Positions 1-12,383 are shown, counted from the stretch's first letter. The stretch: 64,000 bases of DNA from Saccopteryx bilineata (GCF_036850765.1 NC_089490.1:126942522-127006521), one strand, 5' to 3'. Notes: a model not told the origin generated them from the letters alone. Numbers and translations: made by a program.

Positions 1-460
1 CACCCATGCTGAATAGAATGGTGACAATAAGGTGACAGCTAATCTAAGATTTGCCTTAATAATAAGACTAAATTATTCTTAAGTAAAAGTAATAAATGAA
101 TAATGCATATACATGAAGGCTAAAACTACTTACAGACCACTTATTCAGTAGTTAGTTTCCTGATACTCTGAGCCACCTTATGAATTTAGAAATAATGAGG
201 GGGGAAAAGTGTTTTTTGCCTAACCAATTGGGGTCCGAGCCCAGGCACTCAGCCCTCCAGGAGAATTTAACTATTCCCAAACCCTCACCTAGACAATTGT
301 TTGAAAATGAATCATCAGAGCATACCAGTTGCGGAGTCATGAAAACAATCTGCATCCACTTAGGATAAAGGCTAATAGCCTTACATTTATCAATAACCCT
401 TAAGGGTACCATCGTTTCACAAACTGAAGTCCCTCTTCACCTTCCCCATCTCTCCATATA
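1..460. other. Non-repetitive intronic sequence
   Basis: AT-rich sequence with no recognisable repeat, splice pair or long reading frame. By position it lies in the presumed last intron of SPAG16. Short ORFs on both strands have no recognisable motif. Confidence 0.4.
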
Positions 461-472
461 AATAACCAATAA

Positions 473-827
473 GCCCTGGCCGGTTGGCTCAGTGGTAGAG
501 CGTCAGCCTGGCATGCAGGGGTCCCGGGTTCAATTCCTGACCAGGGCACACAGGAGAAGCGCCCATCTGCTTCTCCACCACTCCCCCTCTTCTTCCTCTC
601 TGTCTCTCTCTTCCCCTCCTGCAGCCAAGGCTCCATTGGAGCAAAGTTGGCCCGGGCACTGAGGATGGCTCTGTGGCCTCTGCCTCAGGCGCTAGGATGG
701 CTCTGGATGCAACAGAGTGACGCCCCAGATGGGCAGAGCATCGCCCCCTGGTGGATTTTGGTCTGGCGCATGCGGGATTCTGTCTGCCTCCCCGTTTCGA
801 ACTTCAGAAAAATACAAAAAAAAAACA
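473..827 (+). mobile_element. tRNA-derived SINE, long Rhin-type
   Basis: The tRNA-like head has an A box (GGCTCAGTGGTAGAGC) and a B box (GGGTTCAATTCC). A CT-rich segment, a GC-rich body and an A-rich tail follow. The 12-bp target duplication AATAACCAATAA lies at 461-472 and 828-839, which fixes both ends and shows L1-type retroposition. This is the same family as the elements near 2.9, 4.7, 33.7, 40.0, 41.1 and 50.0 kb. Confidence 0.92.
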
Positions 828-839
828 AATAACCAATAA

Positions 840-2932
840 CCTCATTAGCAATTTGTATATTTTAAAACTGCTTTAAAAATCCATATATAAATGCACTATG
901 TATGTTTTGCTTGTTTTCCTATAAGTGGGATTGTGACCTGCTTTTTATTATAAATATTTAGGACAACTTAATATGTCAGCATATGTAAAGTACATCATCT
1001 GCTTAATAGCTGCCATTTTACTATGCTAGTTTTTTGTAACATTCATACAGCTGGCATTCAGTGTTATTCTATACTGTTAGTTTCAGGTATACAGCATAGA
1101 GGTTAGACAGTTATGTAATTGACAGAGTGATTTCCCCAGTATGTTCAGGACCCACTTGGCACCGTACATCGTTATTACAGTATTATTGACTGTATTCCTT
1201 ATGCTGAACTTTAGCCTTCACTTTTTAATGGGAGGAATGCTGAAGAATTTGAGTCCTTCCATTGCAAGGTCTTATGGATTTGTATAGAATAAAGACTGCT
1301 CTCTAGAATATTACAGTCCTAGTTGGGAAAGCTAGGTATATATAAAAACATATGATATATTCCCAGAGTACTTGTGAATTGCTTTTTCAAATTAACATTG
1401 CCTCCGTATTGTTCCAATTTATTAACCTTAATTGGAGAACATTAAATACTTGTCTCTTTATTAAAAAAAAACAACTATGCCATTCGTGAGTATCTGTTAG
1501 TTGAACTCCTTAGAGTAAACCCAGAAATTCTGTAATTTAACTACTTGATCTACCTATTATGCCAAATGTATAAAATATAGGAGAGAAATAGCAGCATTTT
1601 AAATATACCTTATAAACTCTTTGACTCTCAGAAGAAATAGCTAGCCATTGCTCCTTTAATTATCCTAGTTAGCTAATTGCTAATGTAAAAAAAATACAGA
1701 TACCAAATGAGCTTTCTGAATAAAGAGTTAATTATCTAGACTCTCATTTTATAGATCTTTATGTAAACTACTGTCCTTTTTGTAGCATTGAATTTAATTA
1801 AGCATTTCCTCCTAGTAAGGTCATTTCTGTTTAAACAGAGAGGCAATATAGTGTGAAAGAGGGTAGGTTTGGGATGAGATGAATTTGGGCTTGAGTCTTT
1901 ACTTTGTTATATATTACCAGTCTGACCTTGGACCAGCTATTGAATCTCTGAGTCTATTTCCTTGTCTATAATCTATTTCCTCTGCTATTTCAGAGTTTAT
2001 TGTGAAGATTAAATGGAAATCATGTGACGGGTTGCCTTTTAGATACTCAGTAAATCTTAGTTACCTTCATTTTACTCATTTCCCTTCCGGAATGAAGAGA
2101 ATAGCAGCAAAGATTTTCTGGAGGAGACTTATTTAAACTGAGTCCTACAGGCCGAGCTCTATCCTGGCAGTGGGAATAACATGTGCAAAGCAATAAATAG
2201 GTGAAGACAAGCTTGACAGTTGTAAGAACAGATCCAAGGTTTTGTTCCCTACACATAGTGGGTGTAAGTTTGGAGAGGTAGGTTGGAGCCAGATCTTAAG
2301 ACCTCTTGAGGTTTATGGCAAGCATTTATTTGCATTTAATTCTGAATATAGTGGCAGTCATTGGGGAATTGAAACCCACAAGGGCTGTAACTCTTTGATT
2401 TCCCAAATTTTGAGACAGTAGGCTGCAGTTAATTCTCAAGGAGGTATTTATTTTTCTTTTATTCACAATCTGAAGTTCTTATGTGTATGTCTTGGTTTCA
2501 AGATATTTTTTGTTAGTTTTTTTCAAAGTCCAGTGAATAAACTTTTGTAGAAGAGATTCATGTAGGTCTATGATCCTGTCTCAGTAAGAACTTGAAAATA
2601 ACGGCAGGGACTGAGATATAACCTCACCCTCATCAGTTCTGTTTGTTTCTGCTCCAAGAAGTTATTTTTTCCTCTACCCTCTTTTTTTTTCAATTACTGC
2701 ACTTTTAAGGAAGGTTAGGGATTGAGCATTTGAAGTAAGTTCTGCTATCTCCCTCTCTTGTTTTCCTGTGGAACGTTGCACAGTTTTTAGTGTTGGCTAA
2801 GCAGATTTTCTGGAACCCTTCTAAGGCACATATACTCCCATTGCCTTTTCTCTTCATGCTAACAACATTTGATTGCTATGCCTCTATCATCTGGGATACA
2901 TGGTATAAGATAATACTGGGGATTCGTTTATT
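840..2932. other. Intronic sequence, mostly non-repetitive
   Basis: AT-rich intron sequence without convincing exons. Apart from an old L1 3' fragment (1,060-1,215) nothing is assignable. Confidence 0.4.
1060..1215 (-). mobile_element. Old L1 3'-end fragment
   Basis: The text around 'GTTTCAGGTATACAGCATAGAGGTTAG' and 'GACTGTATTCCTTATGCTG' is the diverged 3' UTR typical of old mammalian L1 elements, read here in antisense. There is no tail or target duplication left. Assignment is from remembered L1 3' UTR motifs. Confidence 0.6.
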
Positions 2933-2947
2933 AACCTGTTAACTCTT

Positions 2948-3350
2948 TTTTTTTTTTTTTTTTTTTTTTGTATTTTTCTGAAGCTGGAAATGGGGAGAGA
3001 CAGCCAGACAGAATCCCGCATGCGCCCGACCGGGATCCACCCGGCATGCCCACCAGGGGCGACGCTCTGCCCACCAGGGGGCGAGGCTCTGCCCCTCCGG
3101 GGCGTCGCTCTGCCACGACCAGAGCCACTCTAGTGCCTGGGGCAGAGGCCAAGAAGCCATCCCCAGCGCCCGGGCCATCTTTGCTCCAATGGAGCCTTGG
3201 CTGCGGGAGGGGAAGAGAGAGACAGAGAGGAAGGAGGGGGGGGGTGGAGAAGCAAATGGGCGCCTCTCCTATGCGCCCTGGCCGGGAATCGAACCCGGTT
3301 CCCCCGCACGCCAGGCCGACGCTCTACCGCTGAGCCAACCGGCCAGGGCC
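2948..3350 (-). mobile_element. tRNA-derived SINE, long Rhin-type
   Basis: Reverse orientation: a poly(T) tract leads into the SINE body and the tRNA head ends in GGCCAGGGCC. The 15-bp target duplication AACCTGTTAACTCTT is at 2,933-2,947 and 3,353-3,367. The copy is GC-rich with many CpGs, so it is fairly young. Confidence 0.93.
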
Positions 3351-3367
3351 ACAACCTGTTAACTCTT

Positions 3368-4527
3368 AAATGACTTTTTGAAAGTTTGGGAGTTTTATTT
3401 CACAGAATGAAAAATCTTGTCAGCACCTTTAAGAAGAGAGTCAATTTTAGATACTGACACTTTCAAATAGTCAAATATTTCATTCAAAATAGTCAACAGC
3501 AGAGTTAAGGGTTTTGTGAAATGATTTATATATAACCAAAAATATATGGCTGTGATGTGAATGATTAGATGAAATCAGTACCAAATACTTTTTTAACAAA
3601 GTAAAAATATATAATGTGTCTAGATTGGGTACTATTTCTCTTCACCATTTCTTTTCTTCTGGGTTACTAAGGGCATTGTGGAAATAGAGAGGTACTCACT
3701 TCCCTCCAACTCTGCACTTTCCGGAAGCAGCCAAAAGAAGGGCTAGGTGTGTTTTTCTGTCTTCTATTAGCTTGGAGAAGGAAGATGACTAAGATTTAAT
3801 TACTCCTAGTGTGGTAGCTAGCGTATATTAAGCACTTAATTTTCTCACTTAGTGTTTATAACACAGGTGATATTCTGTAGAAACTGAGACTAACTTATTA
3901 CCCATGATTACATATATCTTAAATAGTGCAATGAGATTTGAACCCAGGTCTCTCTAATTCTGAGGCTATATCTGTCCTTTCTTCTTTTCCCTTCCCTTTC
4001 TTTCTTTCTTTTCCATTTCCTTCCTATTTTTTCTCTTTTCTTTCTTCTTCTTTACTACCTTCTGTTTCCTTCTGTCCCCATCCTTTAAAAAAACTAACAT
4101 TTTATTATTATAGAAGTAGTCCAGGTACATTGTTGAAAATTATAATATATATGTAATTTATTTGTTTAAATATTTAGATAAGCAAAAAATTTCCACTACT
4201 TAGAGCTTATTTTAGGACACTTAATGTTAACTTGCTTTCTTCCCAGCTGACTCTCTACATTACAATACACTTTCATCTCATTTAATGAGCTGATTAACCT
4301 GAAGATTTCTTTAAAAATGATTTGTTTGACCAATACCAGCTAGTATCATGCATTTTTATCTACTTGTTATGTCTTTAAATAAGTTCCCAAGTCTAGTCCT
4401 AGAGAATAAAGTCATTGGCAAGATTGAGTTGAGTGGAGATTTACATATTAGCTCCTGAAGCCGGTTAATCTAAATTTTCTGTTACTCTTATGTTTTCAAC
4501 AAATATTCCACTTGAATGAGAATGTTT
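3368..4527. other. Intronic sequence with one pyrimidine microsatellite
   Basis: No gene or dispersed repeat is recognisable except the CT-rich tract at 3,972-4,083. Confidence 0.4.
3972..4083. repeat. Polypyrimidine (CTTT)n-like tract
   Basis: About 110 bases composed almost only of C and T, with imperfect CTTT and CCTTT units. Confidence 0.85.
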
Positions 4528-4536
4528 AAATTAAGG

Positions 4537-4678
4537 CTGGCCCTGGACAGAAAGCTCAGTTGGTTAGAGCATCGTCAAGACATGCTGAGGTTGTGGGTCA
4601 GGGCACATGCAAGAATCAACCAATGGTGGCACGAATAAGTGGAACAACAAGTGAATGTTTTTCTTGCTCTCTCTCAAA
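4537..4678 (+). mobile_element. Short tRNA-derived SINE, older subfamily
   Basis: The tRNA-like head (GGCCCTGGACAGAAAGCTCAG) and a B box region are followed by a CT-rich 3' end. The direct repeat AAATTAAGG occurs at 4,528-4,536 and 4,679-4,687. The head is diverged, so this is an older insertion than the long GC-rich SINEs. Confidence 0.8.
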
Positions 4679-4719
4679 AAATTAAGGTTAAATATTTTTA
4701 GATATGTAGGTTAAGTATT

Positions 4720-5100
4720 TTTTTTTAATTTTTTTTTTGTATTTTTCCGAAGCTGGAAACGGGGAGGCAGTCAGACTCCCACATGCGCCCGACCGGGATC
4801 CACCTGACACGCCCACCAGTGGGCGATGCTCTGCCCACCAGGAGGTGATGCTCTGCCCATCTTGGGGCGTCACCCTGCCACAATCAGAGCCATTCTAGCG
4901 CCTGAGGCAGAGGCCACAGAGCCGTCCTCAGCTTTGCTCCAGTGGAGCCTTGGCTGCGGGAGGGGAAGAGAGAGACAGAGAGGAAGGAGTACGGGAGGGG
5001 TGGAGAAGCAGATGGGTGCTTCTCCTGTGTGCCCTGGCCGGGAATCGAACCTGGGACTCCTGCACGCCGGGCTCTACCACTGAGCCAACTGGCCAGGGCT
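4720..5100 (-). mobile_element. tRNA-derived SINE, long Rhin-type
   Basis: Antisense copy ending in GGCCAGGGCT. The 14-bp target duplication GTAGGTTAAGTATT is at 4,706-4,719 and 5,101-5,114. The body has small internal deletions relative to the 2.9-kb copy. Confidence 0.92.
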
Positions 5101-5229
5101 GTAGGTTAAGTATTCAATGATTGTAGGAAAAGAAAAATGGTGATGGACTGCAAAGCTAGGAATCTGTTTAGAATCTGAAGATTTTTTGGTGACCTCTATA
5201 AAAAGAGGAGACTAATAATTGATGACTTT

Positions 5230-5696
5230 TTCTTTGAGAGAAAAACAGAAAGGAAGAGAGAAGAGAAGCATCAACTTGTCGTTGCAGTACTTTAGTTGTT
5301 CATTGATTGCTTCTCATATGTGTCTTAACTGGGGGGCTGCTGCTGAGCCAGTAAACCCTTGCTCAAGCTAGTGACCTTGGGCTTCAAGCCAGTGTCTTTT
5401 GGTCTCAAGCCAGCAACCATTGGGATCATGTTGATGATCTCATGCTCAAGTCAGTGACCCCACGCTCAAGCCAGTGACCTTGGGCTTCAAGCCAGCTACC
5501 TTTGGTCTCAAGCCAGTGACCCTGGAAGGGGTCATGTTGATGATTTCACGCTCAAGTCAGCAATCTTATGTGTAAGCTGGTGAGCTTGCGCTCAAGTCAG
5601 ATGAAACCTCGCTTAAACTGGCAACCTCAGGGTTTTGAACCTGAGACCTCAGCATCACAGGTTGTCGCTCTGTCCACTGCACCACCACCAGTCGGC
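5230..5696 (-). mobile_element. Older tRNA SINE with extended repetitive body
   Basis: Antisense SINE. A GA-rich segment and the GCATCAA...TTGATTGCTTCTCATATG portion of the second Rhin subtype precede an internally repeated body. Units such as 'CAAGCCAGTGACC' recur several times between 5,370 and 5,600. The tRNA head is degenerate near 5,640-5,696. Confidence 0.75.
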
Positions 5697-6867
5697 TAAT
5701 TGTTGAGCATTTTAAAGTCATGAGCTAATTTTCCTGAAGTTCCCTGAGATTATCAGGTGAATAACATGATATACTATTATATATTGATGTCATAATGATG
5801 GTTCTTTTATGCCCCCTATGAGTATATCACAAATGTAAAAGTTATTTACAAAATACTTTTTCAGAAAAGTGTCAAGAATTAGAACTGATTTTATCATGTG
5901 TGTTCTCTCTGCAATGCACCAAAGACATTATTGCGATGGTCTCTTTTCACAATGGAAGTTGTGATAAGGTTATATCTGTGAGTCATATGACTTTGAAAAA
6001 GTAACATAACCATTTTATTCATCAGTTTCTTCATTTCTGAAATGGAATGAGAATGATCTATTTTCCTAGATTCTGACCTGAAAACTGAGTGCTCTGTAAT
6101 CAGGATGTAATTTTTATGATTTCTATATCTTACAATGACAATGGAGATGAAGTTATATAAATTTTTTTGTTGATATCTTCTAAGATTACAGCACCCTCAT
6201 AGATTTGATGATAGCACTTACCTTAAAAGATTCTTTTGAGGATCAAATTAAAAGTACTGTACTTAATACCTGCCACTTAATAAATGCTATATAATTATTA
6301 ATTATTTCTAACATCTATTTGAAATATTACAACAGTGGTTGGCTGATTTATTTGTAATCTTAAGATAATACATTTTCTTTGTGGAACAGAAAGCATTTTT
6401 ATTTGGACATTTTGAAAAAGAAAACTATATTTCGTAATGTTATAAATATATAGTAAACAAAAAGGAGAGAAGATTACCAGGGAGAAGAGGTAAATGAGGG
6501 TAATAAAAGTGGCAATTACAGAATACTTTGCAATTTATATTTAATATAAGCATTGTAAGTTTCTATTTTTTTTTCTATGTTATTTAGGGAGTAGATTTTA
6601 AGAAAATAGCTAGTGAATACTGACTTTTTAGAAGATTGTTAGTCATTATGGGTCCAAATTTCCTATTTAGATTTTTTTCTCTTTCTGAGAAAGAAATTTC
6701 TCTTTAACAGAAGTTTTTCTCTTAGAGGACCATATCTGTGAAAAACTGAGCACTTAAATTTTTGTTCTAATTAGTATTATAATTAGTCATTATCTGACTA
6801 CCTCTGTCAGCCTCTCCTGATCTACATACTGCTTCTTACTTAAAAATAGAAATCCAGAGTGATGATA
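5697..6867. other. Intronic sequence, nothing recognised
   Basis: AT-rich, no recognisable repeat or exon. Confidence 0.4.
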
Positions 6868-6882
6868 AGGGCTTTTGAATTT

Positions 6883-7052
6883 TTAAAAAAGATTTAATTT
6901 GTTGATTTTACAGAAAGAGAGAGGAGATGGGGGGAGAGAGAAGTATCAACTCATAGTTGCTTCACTTTAGCTGGTGTCATATGTGCCTTGACTGGGCAGA
7001 GTTTCGAACCCGTGACCTCAGTGCCTATTCAGTGCACCCCCACAGGTCAGGC
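6883..7052 (-). mobile_element. tRNA-derived SINE, degraded
   Basis: Antisense SINE with a GA-rich segment and a B-box-like GTTTCGAACCC. The target duplication AGGGCTTTTGAATTT is at 6,868-6,882 and 7,053-7,067. Confidence 0.82.
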
Positions 7053-7220
7053 AGGGCTTTTGAATTTATAAAAGTAACTCCTATTATTCCAGTCTTCATT
7101 GTGAAGAATTTGGTATAGGGTTGTAGGCAAAATGTTCTTGTTTTTACCAAGTATAAAAATTGCCTGTGATGGGGGATAAATGCAGGGAAGTTTGCTGCAT
7201 TTTGCAATCAAATTTTGCTG

Positions 7221-7567
7221 ATTTTTTTAATCAAGTGAGAGGCAGGGAGGCAGAGAGACAGATTCCTGCATGCGCCCCAACCTGGATCCACCTGGCAACC
7301 CGTCTGGGGATGATGTTCTCCTCATCTGTGGCCGGCTCCGTTGCTCAGCAACCAAGCTGTTGTAGCACATGAGGTGAGGCCATGGAGCCATCCTCAGCGC
7401 CCAGGGCCAACTTGTTCATTCGAGCCATGGCTGCAGGAGAGGAGGGAGTGGGGGACAGAGAGAGAGAAGCAGATAGTCACTTTTTCTGTGTGCCCTCAAC
7501 GGGAACCAATCCCAGGACTTCCACACACCAGGCCGATGCTCTACTACTTGAACCAACCAGCCAGGGC
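7221..7567 (-). mobile_element. tRNA-derived SINE, long type, diverged
   Basis: Antisense copy of the long SINE with many substitutions, ending in GCCAGGGC. The direct repeat CAAATTTTGCTG flanks it near 7,208-7,219 and 7,567-7,579. Confidence 0.88.
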
Positions 7568-7584
7568 CAAATTTTGCTGTTTTT

Positions 7585-7745
7585 TAAAAATTAGATTTAA
7601 TAGGTGATATTGGTTACTAGGACCATATAGGTTTAGGTGTACATCTTTGTAATACAAGATCTGTATGTTGCACTGTGTGCCCATCACCTGAAGTCAGACC
7701 ATCTTCTGTCACTGAATATTTGGCTCCTATTGCCCTCCCCCCAAT
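7585..7745 (-). mobile_element. Old L1 3' UTR fragment
   Basis: Resembles the antisense 3' UTR of an old L1 ('TTTAGGTGTACATCTTTGTAATAC', 'CCCATCACCTGAAG'). No target duplication is visible. Confidence 0.55.
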
Positions 7746-8094
7746 TTTTCTGTTTTGTATTAAGAAAGTAGAAGGCTATCTTTTCCTGAGCTTCTCTGTA
7801 TCAAAGCCTGAGCATTTTACATGTGCACTTATATTTTATACAACATCCTTCTGTTTACATATTCCTTATGTAAAGTTGGTATTTTTGTACCCCCATTTTA
7901 CAATGCTGAAAGCGGTTAAAGAGCTTGTTATGTTCTTAGTAAATGTCAGGATTTGAACCCAGTTCTTCATTATTCTGAAACCTCAGAAAGCTGATTAAAG
8001 TTTAAAACCTAAATAGCTGGAGCCTCTCTTTTCAGACTAGATCAGTGCTTCTCAACCATTTCTTCATTGTCTTACCTCCTCACCCTTAGTCTTT

Positions 8095-8935
8095 TAAAAA
8101 ATACATTTTATTTTTTAGAGCAGTTTTAGGTTTATAGGAAAATTATTCAGAAAGTACAGAGAATTCCCATATCCCAGTGGTCAGCAAACTCATTAGTCAG
8201 CAGAACCAAATATCAACAGTACAACGATTGAAATTTCTTTTGAGAGCCAAATTTTTTAAACTTAAACTATATAGGTAGGTACATTTCTTATCGAGGTAGC
8301 ACCTGCACGTGGTATTTTGTGGACGAGCCACACTCAAGGGGTCAAGGAGCTGCATGCGGCTGGCAAGCTGCAGTTTTCCGACCAGGGCCATATCCCAGTC
8401 CCTCAAACACATGCACAATTTCTTCTGTCATTAGTGCGGTACATTTGTTATAATTAATGAGCCAATATTGTATAATATTGTTAACTGAAGTCCCTAGTTT
8501 ACATTAGGTTTCAGTCTTGGTGTTACACAGTTCTATGGGTTTTGACATGATACCATCTGTCCATCATTATATTCATATAGAATAGCTTCACTGCCCCCCT
8601 AAGTGCCCTGTGTTCCACCTCTTCATCCCTCTTTCCCTCCCCTCTTCCCTTGAATCCCTGGCAGTTATTGATCTTTTTACTGTCTCTGTAGTTTTACCTT
8701 TTCCAGACTGTTATGTGGTTAGCATCATACAGTATATAGCCTTTTCAGACTGGCTCCTTTCACTTGGCAGTGGACATTTAAGGTTCCGTTGTGTCTTTTT
8801 ATGGCTCAATCATTTCTTTTTATTGTAGAATAATGCTCCCCATTATGGATATACCACAGTTTGTTTATATATGTACCTATCAAGGGACAGCTTATTTGCC
8901 TCCAATTTTTGGCCATTATGCATTTGTGAGCTTTT
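8095..8935 (-). mobile_element. Old L1 3' fragment, split by a hAT
   Basis: Antisense L1: 3' UTR text followed by the end of ORF2 ('GGTTCCGTTGTGTCTTTTTATGGCTCA', 'CATTTCTTTTTATTGTAGAATAATG'). The element is interrupted at 8,175-8,387 by a short hAT with intact target duplication. Confidence 0.75.
8175..8387. mobile_element. Non-autonomous hAT element
   Basis: Starts CAGTGGTCAGCAAAC and ends with the diverged inverse TTTTCCGACCAGGG. It is flanked by the perfect 8-bp target duplication CCATATCC (8,167-8,174 and 8,388-8,395), the hAT hallmark. It lies inside an old L1, so it is younger than that L1. Confidence 0.9.
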
Positions 8936-9581
8936 CACTTTTTAGACTGGAAAAGCAGAGTCTGAAGGAGTCTTTAGATCCCCACCATGGAATTTTAATA
9001 TCCCAGATATTCTGGGATATTATGTTTTTGTTTATGTGCTGATATTTTAAAAGCTAAATGTTTTTTATCTTCTAAGGATCATCTTCAAGGTGGTGTTTAG
9101 ACCCCAATAACTTCAGGAGCTTAGTCATTGTGTTAATATTTCCAGGTAGCAGCAAAGCAGAGAGGGAAAAGGCCAAAAGACTTCACCTTTCTGTTGAGCC
9201 AGTCACATATAAGCAGCCTTCCCAGAAGGCCCCATACAACATTTCCACTGTATCTCATTAGCCAGAATTGGCCTTACAGTGACCACACCCAGCTGTTAGG
9301 GAAATGAAACTAGGTGTATTTGCAACCCCAAAAGAGTGAAGTTCCATTATTGAGGAAGGAAGAAAAAGAGTGTTATGTTGGATAGGAAAGTAGCATTTTC
9401 TTCCATAGTGAAGGAAATACTAATTTTTGTTTTTATTGAGATAAAATAGGTAATTTTGACAACTTTTGCTGATTATTGAAAATTTGCAATAAATTAATTT
9501 TAGTGTTCTAGCAGTAAGTTTAGTCATCATTAGCAAGAGCTTTCTCATAAGTTCCTTACTGAAAAGAACGTGGTGAAAGAA
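8936..9581. other. Intronic sequence, nothing recognised
   Basis: No identifiable repeat, exon or regulatory motif beyond ordinary intron sequence. Confidence 0.4.
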
Positions 9582-9845
9582 TTAACCCTTTGAGTATTAT
9601 GAACGTTCATATACGTTCTCGTACTTCCTGACCATTCAGAGTATGATCAATTTATTTTTAAAATCTGTAAGGCAACATTAAAAAAAAAGGGAAATATATG
9701 TTCTTCTTGTTTCTATAAATTGGTTATCAGACAAACATGATTTTAAGTTAATAAAACTGGAACTGGAACTAATTTTACTTTTTGATAAAAAACTCACTCC
9801 TGGGGGTCAGCGAGCAAGAAAAAAATTCACTACTCAAAGGATTAA
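9582..9845. mobile_element. piggyBac-like MITE (TTAA-flanked)
   Basis: TTAA at 9,582-9,585 is followed by CCCTTTGAGTATTATGAA. The right side ends TACTCAAAGGA before TTAA at 9,842-9,845. The roughly 11-13-bp inverted repeat plus TTAA on both sides is the signature of piggyBac superfamily elements, which target and duplicate TTAA. No ORF is present, so it would be non-autonomous. The assignment is by structure only. Confidence 0.65.
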
Positions 9846-10300
9846 GAAAAAGATGAAGGGATAAAGCCAAAAACCAAAACAAAACTCTTATAGACACAGA
9901 CAACAGTATGGTGATTACCAGAGGGGAAGGGGGATGGGGGAGGTAGAAGAGGGTAAAGTGAGGATAAATGGTGATGGAAGGAGACTTGACTTTGGGTGGT
10001 GAACACAGTACGATTTTTAAAAAAGGGAAAGAACATGGATGAATGACATAGACTTGTATTCAGAGGGCTTTAAATAGATACTTCTGGGAAATAAGACAGG
10101 CTATACTTTGATTTTCAATTATAAAGAGGAATGAACTTGTAAAACTCAACACCAGGAAGACAAACAATTCAATCAAAAAATGGGCGAAAGAACTGAATAG
10201 ACACTCCTCCAAAGAGGACATACAGATGGCCAATAGGCATATGACAAAATGCTCAACATCACTAATCATTAGAGAAATGCAAATTAAAACCAAATGCCAA
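9846..10300 (+). mobile_element. Rearranged L1 fragments
   Basis: From 9,846 to about 10,050 the sequence resembles an L1 3' UTR in sense orientation (GA-rich stretch, 'TGACTTTGGGTGGTGAACACAG'). From about 10,135 to 10,300 it is ORF2 C-terminal coding sequence, also sense, with readable peptide such as [16 protein letters not shown]. The order (3' UTR before ORF2) is reversed relative to an intact L1, so these are two insertions or a rearranged copy. Confidence 0.7.
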
Positions 10301-10317
10301 TTATTTCTTCTCCTCAT

Positions 10318-11164
10318 CTCAAGCTGTGGAATCCTGAGAGGGCTCTGACATTATTTTTGTAAATTGATGTTGGAGTACATTTATTTAGCTATTGAATGTT
10401 TACAAGTGCTAATCAGATTGCATCATGTTTTCTCATGTTCAAAAAGAAAATTAGAGAAAACTTAGAATATATAAATTATTCTACAAGACACTCGAAAATA
10501 TTTGCAGGGCCCAGTTTTGCATGTTATCATGTTGCTCTTAAAGCTGTTGCAAGTTTTATTGCTGAGGTGCTTAGGTAACATGTTCCTGTCTTATTCTATT
10601 ATTCTTAGGTGATTGAGCTGGAAATGTTTATGCTGCTTTTATAATGGTGACTTAATTGGCTGAGGATGTGTGCCTGCTGTCTTTGGCATTTAAATAACAA
10701 ATTAACTGAGGAGAATGTTATGAATGGATTTTGCCTATGCTTTTTTTGGTAGCAAATTATATTTGCTGCAAGGTTGCTGTACCATACCTTTATTTCTTCA
10801 GGTATTATAAACCTATTAATTTTCACAGTGATGGGTGGCAGTAACCTTTCTCACACCAGCTTAGTCTCAGCATGGTAGATGTCAGGCTAAGCTGTAGGTG
10901 GGGATGTCTATATCAAGTCTTGGTGTGAAAGCCAAAGTTACTTAGTAGCATAGATTGCTTCCTGTTAGCAGTAGCCTTTGGCTATTTCCAGCTGCTTTAA
11001 GATGGATTCATTTCTTTCATATAACTTATGAAGTTGCAAATCACAGCTCTAATTAAACCTGTCTTTAGATTGCTTATGCCAAAATAGATGTTTATGGTCA
11101 ATGACTCGAATTGTTTTATTTTGAACTTTTATATTAGAAGAATTATATATTTTAATTGTTTTCA
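10318..11164. other. Intronic sequence, nothing recognised
   Basis: Non-repetitive AT-rich sequence; no exon with both splice sites and an open frame was apparent. Confidence 0.4.
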
Positions 11165-12383
11165 CTTTTTTATTTATTAATTTTGATGGGATGACATTGA
11201 TAAATCAGGATACATATGCTCAGAGAAAACATCTCCAGATTATTTTGACATTTGATTATGTTGCATACCCCTTACACAAGTCAAATTGTCTTCTGTCACC
11301 CTCTATCTGGTTTTCTTTGTGCCCCTCCTCCCACTCCCTCCCTCTCCTTCCTTCCCCCTTACCCTGTAACCATCACACTCTTGTCCATGTCTCTGAGTCT
11401 CATTTTTATGTCCTATCTATGTATGTAATCATATAGTTTTTAGTTTTTTCTGATTTACTTATTTCACTCAGTATAATATTATCAAGGTCCATCCATGTTA
11501 TTGTAAATGATCTGACATCATCATTTCTTATGGCTGAGTAGTATTCCATAGTATATATGTACCAAAGCTTTTTAATCCACTTGTCCACTGATGGACACTT
11601 GGGTTTTTCCAGATCTTCGCTATTGTGAACAATGCTGCCATATACATGAGAGTACATTTCTGCTTTTGGAACAGTGCTATGGTGTTCTTAAGGTATATCC
11701 CGAAAAGTGGGATGGCTAGGTCAAAAGGCAGTTCGATTTTTAATTTTTTGAGGAATCTCCATACTGTTTTCCACAGTGGCTGCATCAGTCTGCATTCCCA
11801 CCAGCAGTGCAGGAGGGTTCCCTTTTCTCCACATCCTCGCCAGCACTTATTCTGTGTTGTTTTGTTGATGAGCGCCATTCTGACTGGTGTGAGGTGGTAT
11901 CTCATTGTGGTTTTAATTTGCATTTCTCTAATCATTAGTGATGTTGAGCATTTTTCATATGCCTATTGGCCATCTCTATGTCCTCTTTGGATAATTGTCT
12001 ATTCCTTACTTTTGCCCATTTTTTGATTGGACTGTTTGTCTTCCTGGTGTTGAGTTTTACAAGTTCTTTATAAATTTTGGTTATTAACCCCTTATCAGAC
12101 GTATTGTCAAATATGTTCTCCCATTGTGTAGTTTGTCTTTTTATTCTGTTTTTGTCTTTAGCTGTGCAAAATCTTTTTAGTTTGATAAAGTCCCATTTGT
12201 TTATTCTGTCTTTTATTTCACTTGCCCATGGAGATAAATCAGCAAATACATTGCTGCAAGAGATGTCAGAGAGCTTACTGCCTATGTTTTCTTCTAAGAT
12301 GCTTATGGTTTTACGGCTTACATTTAAGTCTTTTATCCATTTTGAGTTTATTTTTTGTGAATGTTTAAGTTGGTGGTCTAGTT

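Noticed and set aside
480..545. tRNA-like sequences at the heads of SINEs, as possible tRNA genes
   Set aside because: A and B boxes are present, but each continues into a SINE body, an A-rich tail and target duplications; they are SINE promoters, not tRNA genes.
2939..3354. Several overlapping GC-rich ORFs in SINEs (also near 33.7, 40.1, 41.2 and 50.2 kb)
   Set aside because: The same open frames recur in every copy of the long SINE on both strands, reflecting composition rather than coding.
5360..5640. Regularly spaced CAAGCCAGTGACC units as a CRISPR-like or tandem array
   Set aside because: Units are irregular internal repeats of a SINE body in a mammalian genome.
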